The position numbers and the translations under genes were made by a program. This document shows positions 14,470 through 19,879 of a stretch of 19,879 nucleotides of DNA, one piece after another (within the stretch, counting starts at the first letter, position 1; each line of letters begins with the position of its first letter). The notes below the pieces were generated by a model that worked only from the letters and a program-made list of their open reading frames with translations, was not told the DNA's origin and did not search any database. The stretch comes from Actinomycetes bacterium (GTDB lineage: Bacteria > Actinomycetota > Coriobacteriia > Coriobacteriales > Eggerthellaceae). The stretch covers positions 1 through 19,879 of the forward strand of contig JAEYEL010000134.1 in the NCBI GenBank assembly GCA_023403475.1, in the 5' to 3' direction.

Positions 14470-15411
14470 CTAAACCGCGATCAAGCCGTACTTCACCAGC
14501 ATCCACGCAAGCGCGGCCAACCACACAGCGGCAACCACCACGCGCACAGCGGCAGGCACGCGCAGGTTTTTCGCCGGAACCATGAACATGGCAAGAGCAC
14601 CGCCTACAGCACCGCCCAAGTGTCCGCTCACAGAAACCCCCGGCACAAGCAGCGTGTACACCACGTTGACGGCGATGATGCCCAGCATTCCTCTGCTGAA
14701 CTGCGCGAAAAACGTCCGGTTCCCCTTATGCAGAAGCCCGAGAAGCGCCACGGCCAGAAACAGTCCGAACACGCTCGTAGACGCCCCTGCGCTTACCGCC
14801 ATACCGCCCGAAAACATCACGGCCGCCACATACGACGCCGCGTTGCCCGTGATGCCGCCGATGAAGTACAGAAGCAGGAAGTTCCCTTTGCCCAGCACGC
14901 GCTCGAGCACCTCGCCTACGCTGTAGAGCGCCACCATGTTGAACAGCAAATGCATAAGATCCATGTGCAGGAACATGGGCGTGACGAACCGGTACAGGTC
15001 GGCTGCAGAATGCATGACCGGCGGAAACATCGCCCCCATCACGATAAGCGTCTCCGTGGAGACGTCCACCTTAAAGCCCGAAAGGACGACCTCGATGGCG
15101 AACACGATCACGTTGATGGCGATGAGCGCCAGCGTGATCAAGCGCCCCTTGTTGCGCTCAAGCAGACTCGGCTGCCCCGCGCTCATCATGCGGCGAAGCT
15201 GCTCGTCGTCGATGACAGCGCGGCGCGCAGGGCCCGAGCCTGAGCCCGTGCTCGAGCCTGAGCCCGATCCTGAGCCCGAGCCTGAGCCGCTTTCGCAAAA
15301 CGTCGCCTGTCCAGCGCAGGCCGAACCTGCGAGCGCTGCCGAATCCGCAGCCTCGGTAACAACTTCCGCCCGAGACGTTTCTCGATAATCATCTTGCGTG
15401 CTGTAGGACAT
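14470..15411 (-). CDS. Rhomboid-family intramembrane serine protease
   Basis: A 313-residue protein. Residues 1-85 are cytoplasmic, including a pure Gly/Ser linker (about 41-60). Six or more membrane helices follow from about 90. Rhomboid landmarks are in order: RFVTPMFLHMDLMHLLFNM (141-159, with H154 and N158 lining the oxyanion site), the catalytic Ser in AGAST (S211) and the catalytic His in SGHLGGAVGG (H264). The Ser-His dyad is intact, so the protease should be active and cleave transmembrane substrates; the substrates are unknown. The ATG at 15411 has AAGGAG about six bases upstream. It is the first gene of a two-gene operon with the helicase, 15 bases apart. The longer-than-usual N-terminal linker is encoded by a six-base repeat tract. 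Confidence 0.92.
   Translation of the reverse strand: MSYSTQDDYRETSRAEVVTEAADSAALAGSACAGQATFCESGSGSGSGSGSGSSTGSGSGPARRAVIDDEQLRRMMSAGQPSLLERNKGRLITLALIAINVIVFAIEVVLSGFKVDVSTETLIVMGAMFPPVMHSAADLYRFVTPMFLHMDLMHLLFNMVALYSVGEVLERVLGKGNFLLLYFIGGITGNAASYVAAVMFSGGMAVSAGASTSVFGLFLAVALLGLLHKGNRTFFAQFSRGMLGIIAVNVVYTLLVPGVSVSGHLGGAVGGALAMFMVPAKNLRVPAAVRVVVAAVWLAALAWMLVKYGLIAV
15229..15292 (-). repeat. Six-base imperfect repeat tract encoding the rhomboid Gly/Ser linker
   Basis: Plus-strand units of the type GAGCCT/GAGCCC recur about nine times with small changes. On the minus strand they encode alternating Ser-Gly. The unit length keeps frame, so slippage would lengthen or shorten the linker rather than switch the gene off. 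Confidence 0.7.
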
Positions 15412-15779
15412 ACACTCTCCTTGATTAAGTCCCTAAGGACAACTGCGCAGCCATCCTACCATGGACCTAGCGGGAACATCACCCCCCCTCCATATTCCTC
15501 CATCCTTTCCCCCGAGCAATCAACCGCAATTGATCGCACTCGAACAACCGACCACAGCCAAACGTATCCGGGCAATCGGCTTGTCAAAACCCCGATCACC
15601 GCCGGGCATCAGGGGAAAACAATCGATTTCGCCTTATCCCGACCTCGCTCCCCACCCCTAGGCCAACGTCGCACTCAACCTCGTCTACCCCTCGATCCCG
15701 AGTTCATTCCCAACCAACCAGCCCTCAAACCAACCCGTCCACGCGTCAACTCATGCCGAGCGATCCTTTTTCGCTGGCT

Positions 15780-15969
15780 CAAACGCACAAAAAGTCGCGA
15801 ATTGTTGCACTTTTCCCTGAAATGACGAAGAAAGGGAGCTTCCGCATGAGATCCGAGAGCAGATCGACGAGCCGTCGCCTTTCTGATCAGGCGTTGCTCG
15901 AGACCAACACATACCATCCCTTTTTATCCTTTTCTCAGGCGCAACAATTCGCGACTTTTTGTGCGTTTG
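15780..15969. mobile_element. 190-bp MITE-like cassette with 29-bp perfect terminal inverted repeats
   Basis: The left end (15780-15808) and right end (15941-15969) are exact reverse complements over 29 bases; each begins CAAACGCACAAAAAGTCGCG from the outside. Each arm also contains a quasi-palindrome around TCGCGA. The roughly 130-bp interior is not strongly self-complementary. No transposase is encoded. A related cassette lies in opposite orientation at 17619-17798. The layout resembles a miniature inverted-repeat element, but a dispersed regulatory or structural repeat is also possible. No clear target-site duplication was identified. Confidence 0.6.
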
Positions 15970-16015
15970 GGAGTGATTTCGCCGCAGGGTTCGGCGGCCC
16001 AAGCTGGATGCCGCA
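15941..16015. repeat. 75-bp direct repeat, left copy
   Basis: Matches 17775-17849 at 74 of 75 positions in the same orientation (C versus T near position 44). It begins with the cassette's right terminal repeat and extends past it through a GGGTTCGGCGGCCCAAGCTG segment. The two copies bracket the DUF559-like gene. Confidence 0.85.
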
Positions 16016-16125
16016 GACCCTTCGGTGATTTTTTGCGGTTGATTTTTTGCACACACGCCCCGAGCGTAGCGCACGGGAAGTTCTGGTGAGCATCGTATGC
16101 CAGCCGGCAAAAGCTATTCCCGCTT

Positions 16126-17313
16126 CTAAACATAACGTGTAGGCAGCCCCAGCTTTCTCCTCAGTTTTAATTTTCGCGCATGGTAATCGGAAATCCGGAT
16201 CTGAGAGCGTAGGCCAAGAAGCCTACGGATCGTCTGGGTAATCGTATCGGTTGCGTCAAGGCTATCAAGTTCATCATTGGTAACGCTTACAACCGTCCGC
16301 CCCATCGAAGAAAGAGCGTTTGCCCTTCGGGAATCCCTTATACGATTCTCCTCGCCTTCATGCGTTTCGCGACTCTGGTATTCTACATCGATCTTCGCCT
16401 TGGGCCAGCAAAGGTCGCAGCGAAAACTCCTCCTGCCGGATATGGCATAGGCGGCGTTGCTTGCTTTCACCTCAAAGTTCATGCTTGGAATACCTAGGCC
16501 GTATCCTCCGTACATTGCGGGTAATCCGTACAGAAGAGCCTGCTTCGTCTCGCGAGGGGAGGCCGATCCGTCAGCAAGATAGCGTAGCACGCGCCTCGCC
16601 TTCCGCGACCCCCGAAGAGCAGGGTTCTGCGAAACAAAGGTGTTCAAATCCCGCACTGACATGAGCGGGTTGACCTGATAAGCCGGCAATGCACTCGTTT
16701 TTCGCGTTCGGTAAGAGCCACACAGCTCATACCCTAGCTCAAGGAGAGCTATCAGGTCGTCCTCAAGCGGCGCCATTTGCACAAAAGCGAAGGTCGGACT
16801 GCTGAAAAAGACATTCTCCGCAAGTTGGTAAAAGGGTTTTCCGGAAAGAGTCGTCATGCATACATGCGGCTCGTATTCGTCCGAACGTCGACATCGAGAA
16901 GTGCTGCCAATGAGAAAGTGAGCAGTCTTGCCAGTTTGAAACGTCGGATAGGCTTCCTGCAAAAGGGCAATCGCCAACTTTAGCTCTTCTCGCTTCGGCG
17001 GTTGCGCAGGGGGAAGATTGCGCCCTCCTGCCCTCGCTGTTATTGCTTCGATGTCGACCGAGCGAGCGATGCGTAAAGCAGTTTCGTATCCAAAACATAT
17101 TTTGGCGCGGGGAGGAAGCTTGGAATCGGGGCGAAATCGAACATCGCGACTTTCTTTTTGACCCGCCCCACAATGCAACGACAGCCGAGTGCCGGCGTGA
17201 GGACAGTCCAGCTCTTCCTTTCTCCTAATTCGCTGTAAATTCGATTGGAGTTGCGCATGGGTATCACAGCGGGAACCTGGTTCCAGCCGAAACGCGCTCG
17301 ACTGTACAAGCAT
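16126..17313 (-). CDS. Hypothetical protein with C-terminal DUF559/PD-(D/E)XK endonuclease-like domain
   Basis: A 395-residue protein of a type I recall as multi-copy in Eggerthellaceae. Residues 74-83 (FGYETALRIA) begin the conserved part. A central region (about 150-260) has YQLAENVFFSSPTFAFVQMA and ALLELGYELCGSY. ADGSASPRETKQALLYGLP marks the next block. The C-terminus (298-345) has the restriction-endonuclease-fold pattern: D300 in RCDLCWP, E311 in DVEYQS, then H318 and NALSSMG. Family knowledge: DUF559 domains are Vsr-like predicted nucleases; the cellular role is unknown. The usual Asp after VEY appears to be Gln here, which may affect catalysis. The ATG at 17313 has GAGG six bases upstream; the first 70 residues look less conserved. 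Base composition is visibly less GC-rich than the neighbours, and the gene sits between repeat cassettes, suggesting horizontal acquisition. Confidence 0.7.
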   Translation of the reverse strand: MLVQSSAFRLEPGSRCDTHAQLQSNLQRIRRKEELDCPHAGTRLSLHCGAGQKESRDVRFRPDSKLPPRAKICFGYETALRIARSVDIEAITARAGGRNLPPAQPPKREELKLAIALLQEAYPTFQTGKTAHFLIGSTSRCRRSDEYEPHVCMTTLSGKPFYQLAENVFFSSPTFAFVQMAPLEDDLIALLELGYELCGSYRTRKTSALPAYQVNPLMSVRDLNTFVSQNPALRGSRKARRVLRYLADGSASPRETKQALLYGLPAMYGGYGLGIPSMNFEVKASNAAYAISGRRSFRCDLCWPKAKIDVEYQSRETHEGEENRIRDSRRANALSSMGRTVVSVTNDELDSLDATDTITQTIRRLLGLRSQIRISDYHARKLKLRRKLGLPTRYV

Positions 17314-17402
17314 GATCGCCTCTTCTCGTCGTGCCCTTAGTCTGGAAGTCCCGCAAGCGTGTAAGGGAAAACGAGGGCACCGACTTCCGCATGGACTGCT
17401 TC

Positions 17403-17546
17403 TTAGTCGAAGAGCGCCTGCACTGGATCTTTCTCGCTTTTCCAGTCTAGCACGTAGAGCGGAAATGCGCCATCATGCGTTTTCGCAAACAAAAGCCCGC
17501 GCAAATCGCCGAACGCGACGAACGCGACCGCAAAATCACCTTGGGC
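17403..17546 (-). pseudogene. Possible C-terminal gene remnant
   Basis: The minus strand here encodes about 47 residues ending FAKTHDGAFPLYVLDWKSEK...ALFD before a TAA at 17403. The hydrophobic/charged pattern (GDFAVAFVAFGDLRGLLFAK) looks like the end of a real folded protein. The frame upstream runs directly into the repeat copy at 17547-17571 and then the cassette, giving unlikely protein sequence and no good start. I read it as a fragment left after the repeat inserted or rearranged; the parent family is not recognised. Confidence 0.3.
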
Positions 17547-17571
17547 GCACGAAAAGCCGCGAATTGTTGCA
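17547..17571 (-). repeat. Solo diverged copy of the cassette terminal repeat
   Basis: GCACGAAAAGCCGCGAATTG followed by TTGCA matches the cassette arm with two changes (A to G and T to C). It has the same orientation as the arm at 17619, 72 bases away, and no partner arm of its own. Confidence 0.7.
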
Positions 17572-17618
17572 TTTGCGGCGTCAGCTGCGCGCTGGGGCGA
17601 TGGCAATTGGGCTGCCGT

Positions 17619-17798
17619 GCACAAAAAGTCGCGAATTGTTGCGCCTAGCAGAAGAATAAAGGAAGGGAGCGGAAGCAAGCTTTGAACAGCACCTGATCAG
17701 AGAGCCATTTGTTCTCTAGCTTTTCTCTAGAAGCCAAAGCGGCGGCTTCTTTCTTTGTCACTTCAGGGAAAAGTGCAACAATTCGCGACTTTTTGTGC
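17619..17798. mobile_element. 180-bp inverted relative of the 15780-15969 cassette
   Basis: The arms at 17619-17644 and 17773-17798 are inverted repeats of each other around GCACAAAAAGTCGCGAATTG, perfect over about 24 bases. Its reverse complement aligns end to end with the first cassette: the first roughly 50 bases inside the E-side arm match with only two or three changes, an internal CTGATCAGG segment is shared, and interior lengths are about equal. The middle has diverged. The left arm lacks the outer CAAAC extension, while the right arm continues into the 75-bp direct repeat. Confidence 0.55.
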
Positions 17799-17849
17799 GT
17801 TTGGGAGTGATTTCGCCGTAGGGTTCGGCGGCCCAAGCTGGATGCCGCA
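17775..17849. repeat. 75-bp direct repeat, right copy
   Basis: Same orientation as 15941-16015 with a single mismatch. The two copies lie 1,834 bases apart and enclose the DUF559-like gene, the possible remnant and part of both cassettes. Recombination between them would delete the whole segment. Confidence 0.85.
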
Positions 17850-18124
17850 AAGGGTTTACGGCTTTTCGTGCGAAAAGCGCCTCCGTACGACAAGGAAAGC
17901 ATCGAAAACGATCCTCCGCACAACAGAGGATTATGCGGAGAACCCGGCGCACAGGAGGACGCCTCGCAAAGCGAAGAGGTTCGCCCCGTTCAAGAGACAA
18001 GCCCGAATCGCTTTTGTGCTCGGCGCAAGAAAACGTTGACGAGATGAAACGAGCCCCATGAGCCCCATCGAGTATGCATATTCGCTCAGAGCATACAGAA
18101 TCGCGCGCTTTATGCGATTGTGAA

Positions 18125-18168
18125 GAGCAGGCAGACCCTATGAGCAGAGCGGGCAGACCCTATCAAGC
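18125..18168 (-). repeat. 22-bp tandem repeat spanning the stop of the PASTA-like gene
   Basis: Units 18125-18146 and 18147-18168 share the core GGCAGACCCTAT, with a few differences at the ends. The second unit contains the TGA stop (18163-18165) of the membrane protein gene and its last codon. Confidence 0.55.
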
Positions 18169-19248
18169 GTTCACGTACACGTAGATGGTGCGGATAGTGT
18201 CGGCCAAATTGCCGGAAGCGTTGGCGGTGGTGTAGTCATAGGAAAGGACGGCCGACCATTCGTGCGGCGTGCCGTCTATGTCAACGTCACCGGAAAACGA
18301 GCAGTTCTCCTTGACGAGCGTCGTGCCGTCGGAAGCGTACGTGGAGTACTGCGACTTGTCCGTCGGCAGCTGCACCGTGCCCTCCGGCACGTTCACGCCC
18401 GCTTCCCGCAACGTCTTCTCCACAATACCCTCGTTTTTAACGGCATCGGAAAAACTCAGCGTTCCATAGCCCAAAACCGTCGTGGAAGCCGAATAGCCCG
18501 CCTGCACGATAAGCCCGGCCTCGTCCATGCCCAGATACACAGTCGGCGTGCCGGACCGCGTATCTGCCGGTTCCGACGTGAGCGCCACGTTGACGGTCGA
18601 CTTGATGGGATTGCCTTCCTCGTTCACCTCGCGAAGCGCCGAAGCGGTCGCGCCGTGCTGCAGCTTCTCTATAGCCTCGTCTTGCGTAAGGCCCAGAAGC
18701 GCCACCAAATTCGGAACGGTGGTCTGTCTCTTCGCCTCGTCTTGCGTATCCTTCATTTCCTCCTGCTTGATGGAGTCTGCTTCGTCGATACGTTGGTTCC
18801 GCTGCTGGGTCTGCTGCGTGGCAACCAGCTGGCTTTCCTGCACAAACTGGAACGCAAAGTAGCCAAGCGCCCCTAGCAGAACGACCAAGAGCACGATGAC
18901 CGCGATGAGGAATTTCCGCATGCGACGCGACTTATGCAGATAAGGAGGGTTTTCTTTTACCCCCTTGCCCCCTGCGCCACGAGCGTTCGTCCGATATTCG
19001 CCTTGCTCTCGCGCCGTTTCCGCAGTATCTTTACCGTGACGGGCGGCAGGCTTTTCGGCAAGCAGCATCGGCTCGTCGTCGTTCAGAAGCGCGGGCTCTA
19101 GGTGCGGCTCGAGGCTTTCGAGCGCATCGGGGTATTCGTCGTCGGTATCCCCCCGGTAGCTGAACCCGCCCGCATGCGCGCCTTTGCCAGCCGGTATCGC
19201 TGCCTTTTTCGAATCGTCGTCTTGTTCGCTTTTCATATGCTCGGGCAT
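18163..19248 (-). CDS. Single-pass membrane protein with PASTA-like motif
   Basis: A 361-residue protein. Residues 1-108 are hydrophilic and acidic, then turn basic just before the membrane (LHKSRRMRK). One transmembrane helix spans about 112-135 (FLIAVIVLLVVLLGALGYFAF). The rest (136-361) should be outside the membrane by the positive-inside rule. It begins with a Gln/Glu/Lys-rich helical stalk (about 137-175). A segment VPNLVALLGLTQDEAIEKL (about 178-196) has the look of the start of a PASTA domain, which binds peptidoglycan or muropeptides in other proteins; only one weak copy is visible, so ligand binding is inference. The ending IRTIYVYVNA is beta-like. No kinase domain is present. ATG 19248 has only a weak AGG upstream; the ATG at 19236 is an alternative. 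It follows another single-pass protein gene on the same strand after 130 bases. Confidence 0.8.
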   Translation of the reverse strand: MPEHMKSEQDDDSKKAAIPAGKGAHAGGFSYRGDTDDEYPDALESLEPHLEPALLNDDEPMLLAEKPAARHGKDTAETAREQGEYRTNARGAGGKGVKENPPYLHKSRRMRKFLIAVIVLLVVLLGALGYFAFQFVQESQLVATQQTQQRNQRIDEADSIKQEEMKDTQDEAKRQTTVPNLVALLGLTQDEAIEKLQHGATASALREVNEEGNPIKSTVNVALTSEPADTRSGTPTVYLGMDEAGLIVQAGYSASTTVLGYGTLSFSDAVKNEGIVEKTLREAGVNVPEGTVQLPTDKSQYSTYASDGTTLVKENCSFSGDVDIDGTPHEWSAVLSYDYTTANASGNLADTIRTIYVYVNA

Positions 19249-19279
19249 TGTCCGTCAACCTAGCCTTCCGAATAACAGA

Positions 19280-19304
19280 GCGTAACAGCATTGCTGCATT
19301 ACGC
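19280..19304 (-). terminator. Possible stem-loop between two membrane-protein genes
   Basis: GCGTAA pairs with TTACGC, with an inner AGCA/TGCT stem and small bulges. It lies between the 19379 stop and the 19248 start. In the minus direction it is followed by TCTGTTATT rather than a solid T-tract, so it is at best a weak terminator or attenuator. Confidence 0.25.
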
Positions 19305-19378
19305 GTCGTTCCATAACGTTTCACAGCTTCAAAATGGCAGAACGCGACGGAGCATGCGACCGCCAACGCACACGCGCA

Positions 19379-19780
19379 TCAAGCCATAACCGCGAAGTAG
19401 TAGACGACGGCCGCGATGATGCCCGCCAAGGCGATGCCGATAATGGCTTTCTGCATCGTCGACATGGAGGCACCCTTCAGATCGTCCACCGTCGTAGGAC
19501 GATATCCGTCGCGCTCATCCGCGTCCGAAGCGTCTCTCACGGCGTCTCTCTTCGCTGCATCTTTCGCCTTGGCACCGGCTCCGACACCGTTTTTAAGCTT
19601 GCCGCCCGGCTCCTGCTCGCTTGCGGGGCGAGCAGAATGGACACCGGCATCGTCGCTGCCCGCACGGGCACCGGCGCGGGCAGCGCAAACCCCGGCCTCG
19701 ATGACGAACTCGTCGTCTTCATCCGAGACGGTATCTGGAGTAACCGTTATGTGGGAGAACCTCTTCTCGTCCTGCGCCAC
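19379..19780 (-). CDS. Small C-tail-anchored membrane protein of unknown function
   Basis: A 133-residue protein starting at GTG 19780, supported by AAAGGA six bases upstream. Residues 1-30 are acidic (DTVSDEDDEFVIEAG). The middle is a disordered Ala/Gly/Asp/Lys-rich region. A single helix at about 109-131 (AIIGIALAGIIAAVVYYFAV) ends two residues before the C-terminus. The topology suggests a cytoplasmic domain anchored by a tail helix. The last 35 residues superficially resemble SecE-type or tail-anchor segments but lack enough to assign. It lies upstream of the PASTA-like protein gene on the same strand, so the two may be cotranscribed. Not recognised as a named family. Confidence 0.7.
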   Translation of the reverse strand: MAQDEKRFSHITVTPDTVSDEDDEFVIEAGVCAARAGARAGSDDAGVHSARPASEQEPGGKLKNGVGAGAKAKDAAKRDAVRDASDADERDGYRPTTVDDLKGASMSTMQKAIIGIALAGIIAAVVYYFAVMA

Positions 19781-19810
19781 GGAGCGTCCTTTCTCGCGGA
19801 TTTCCCGTCG

Positions 19811-19859
19811 ATTATAGAGGAAAACCGTATATTATGCCCCGTTTACACAAATTTGTCCG
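19811..19859 (-). promoter_or_regulatory. Probable promoter of the 19780 gene
   Basis: On the minus strand CGGACA (19859-19854), 17 bases and CATAAT (19836-19831) form a reasonable sigma-70-type pair. A perfect TATAAT lies further down at 19816-19811, but its matching -35 position reads GGGCAT. Either box set lies within about 55 bases of the GTG start, in an AT-rich pocket of otherwise GC-rich DNA. Confidence 0.45.
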
Positions 19860-19879
19860 AACGGGATGCTGCGGGATGC

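Larger units (their letters stand above)
15412..16125. other. 714-bp non-coding region with a repeat cassette
   Basis: From 15412 to about 15780 the plus strand is markedly C-rich and G-poor, with no convincing ORF; the rhomboid promoter must lie near 15420-15500. From 15780 to 15969 lies the 190-bp cassette with terminal inverted repeats, followed by the rest of the 75-bp direct repeat to 16015. From 16016 to 16125 there is only the 3' flank of the DUF559-like gene. Short open frames across the cassette are described with it and are not called as genes. Confidence 0.6.
17314..18162. other. 849-bp region of repeats and possible gene remnant
   Basis: It holds a leader for the DUF559-like gene and a possible C-terminal gene fragment (17403-17546). 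It also holds a solo quasi-palindrome (17547-17571), the inverted cassette relative (17619-17798) and the right copy of the 75-bp repeat (to 17849). From 17850 to 18120 several small inverted repeats occur, for example CTTTTCG/CGAAAAG near 17860 and ATCCTC/GAGGAT near 17910-17930, without a T-tract. A 22-bp tandem repeat ends the region. No intact gene is convincing. Confidence 0.6.

Noticed and set aside
13552..15243. 563-residue plus-strand ORF over the helicase start and rhomboid
   Set aside because: It spans two real genes in antisense and has a repetitive His/Thr/Arg composition.
15229..15292. Phase-variable on/off switch in the rhomboid gene
   Set aside because: The repeat unit is six bases, so copy change keeps the reading frame; only linker length could vary.
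15751..16110. 119-residue minus-strand ORF and the matching 92-residue ORF at 17645-17923 as real genes
   Set aside because: Their shared peptide (SSLGRRTLRRNHSQTHKKSR) is just the 75-bp repeat translated; neither has a ribosome site, and the rest of the two sequences differs.

Overview
The window looks like high-GC Gram-positive DNA from an anaerobic gut-type actinobacterium of the Coriobacteriia, most likely Eggerthellaceae. This rests on recognised gene types: a Tat-exported FAD-dependent reductase lipoprotein, an LL-diaminopimelate aminotransferase, paired YhgE/Pip membrane proteins, a DUF3516-type DExH helicase and a DUF559-like endonuclease-fold protein. Genus or species cannot be read from the sequence. 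Most genes lie on the minus strand; only the edge gene, a MerR regulator and a small ORF are on plus.

Left part (1-4860): the 3' bulk of a Tat lipoprotein flavoprotein of the fumarate-reductase superfamily faces a nitrilase-family amidohydrolase. Next is a complete drug-efflux module: two small multidrug resistance (SMR) proteins read leftward from a textbook MerR-type promoter (TTGACT, 19-bp spacer, TAAGGT, with a 21-bp dyad in the spacer). The divergent gene encodes a MerR regulator with an effector-binding-type C-terminus. A small charged protein follows. Then comes a 28-bp perfect palindrome whose centre is an exact parS (ParB/Spo0J) site.

Middle part (4860-11440): dapL (LL-diaminopimelate aminotransferase, lysine/peptidoglycan precursor synthesis) is preceded by two 33-bp hairpin repeats in its leader. 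Upstream of it two YhgE/Pip membrane proteins overlap by 8 bp and are probably translationally coupled.

Right part (11737-19780): a two-gene minus-strand operon carries a rhomboid protease and a DExH helicase. A repeat-rich accessory segment (about 15.4-18.1 kb) follows. It contains a DUF559-like gene, visibly less GC-rich than its neighbours. A 190-bp cassette with 29-bp perfect terminal inverted repeats lies on one side of it, and a diverged inverted relative lies on the other, with a solo terminal-repeat copy and a 75-bp direct repeat. This is the most unusual part of the window. Last come two minus-strand single-pass membrane proteins, one with a PASTA-like motif.

No rRNA, tRNA, CRISPR array or recognised transposase gene was seen.
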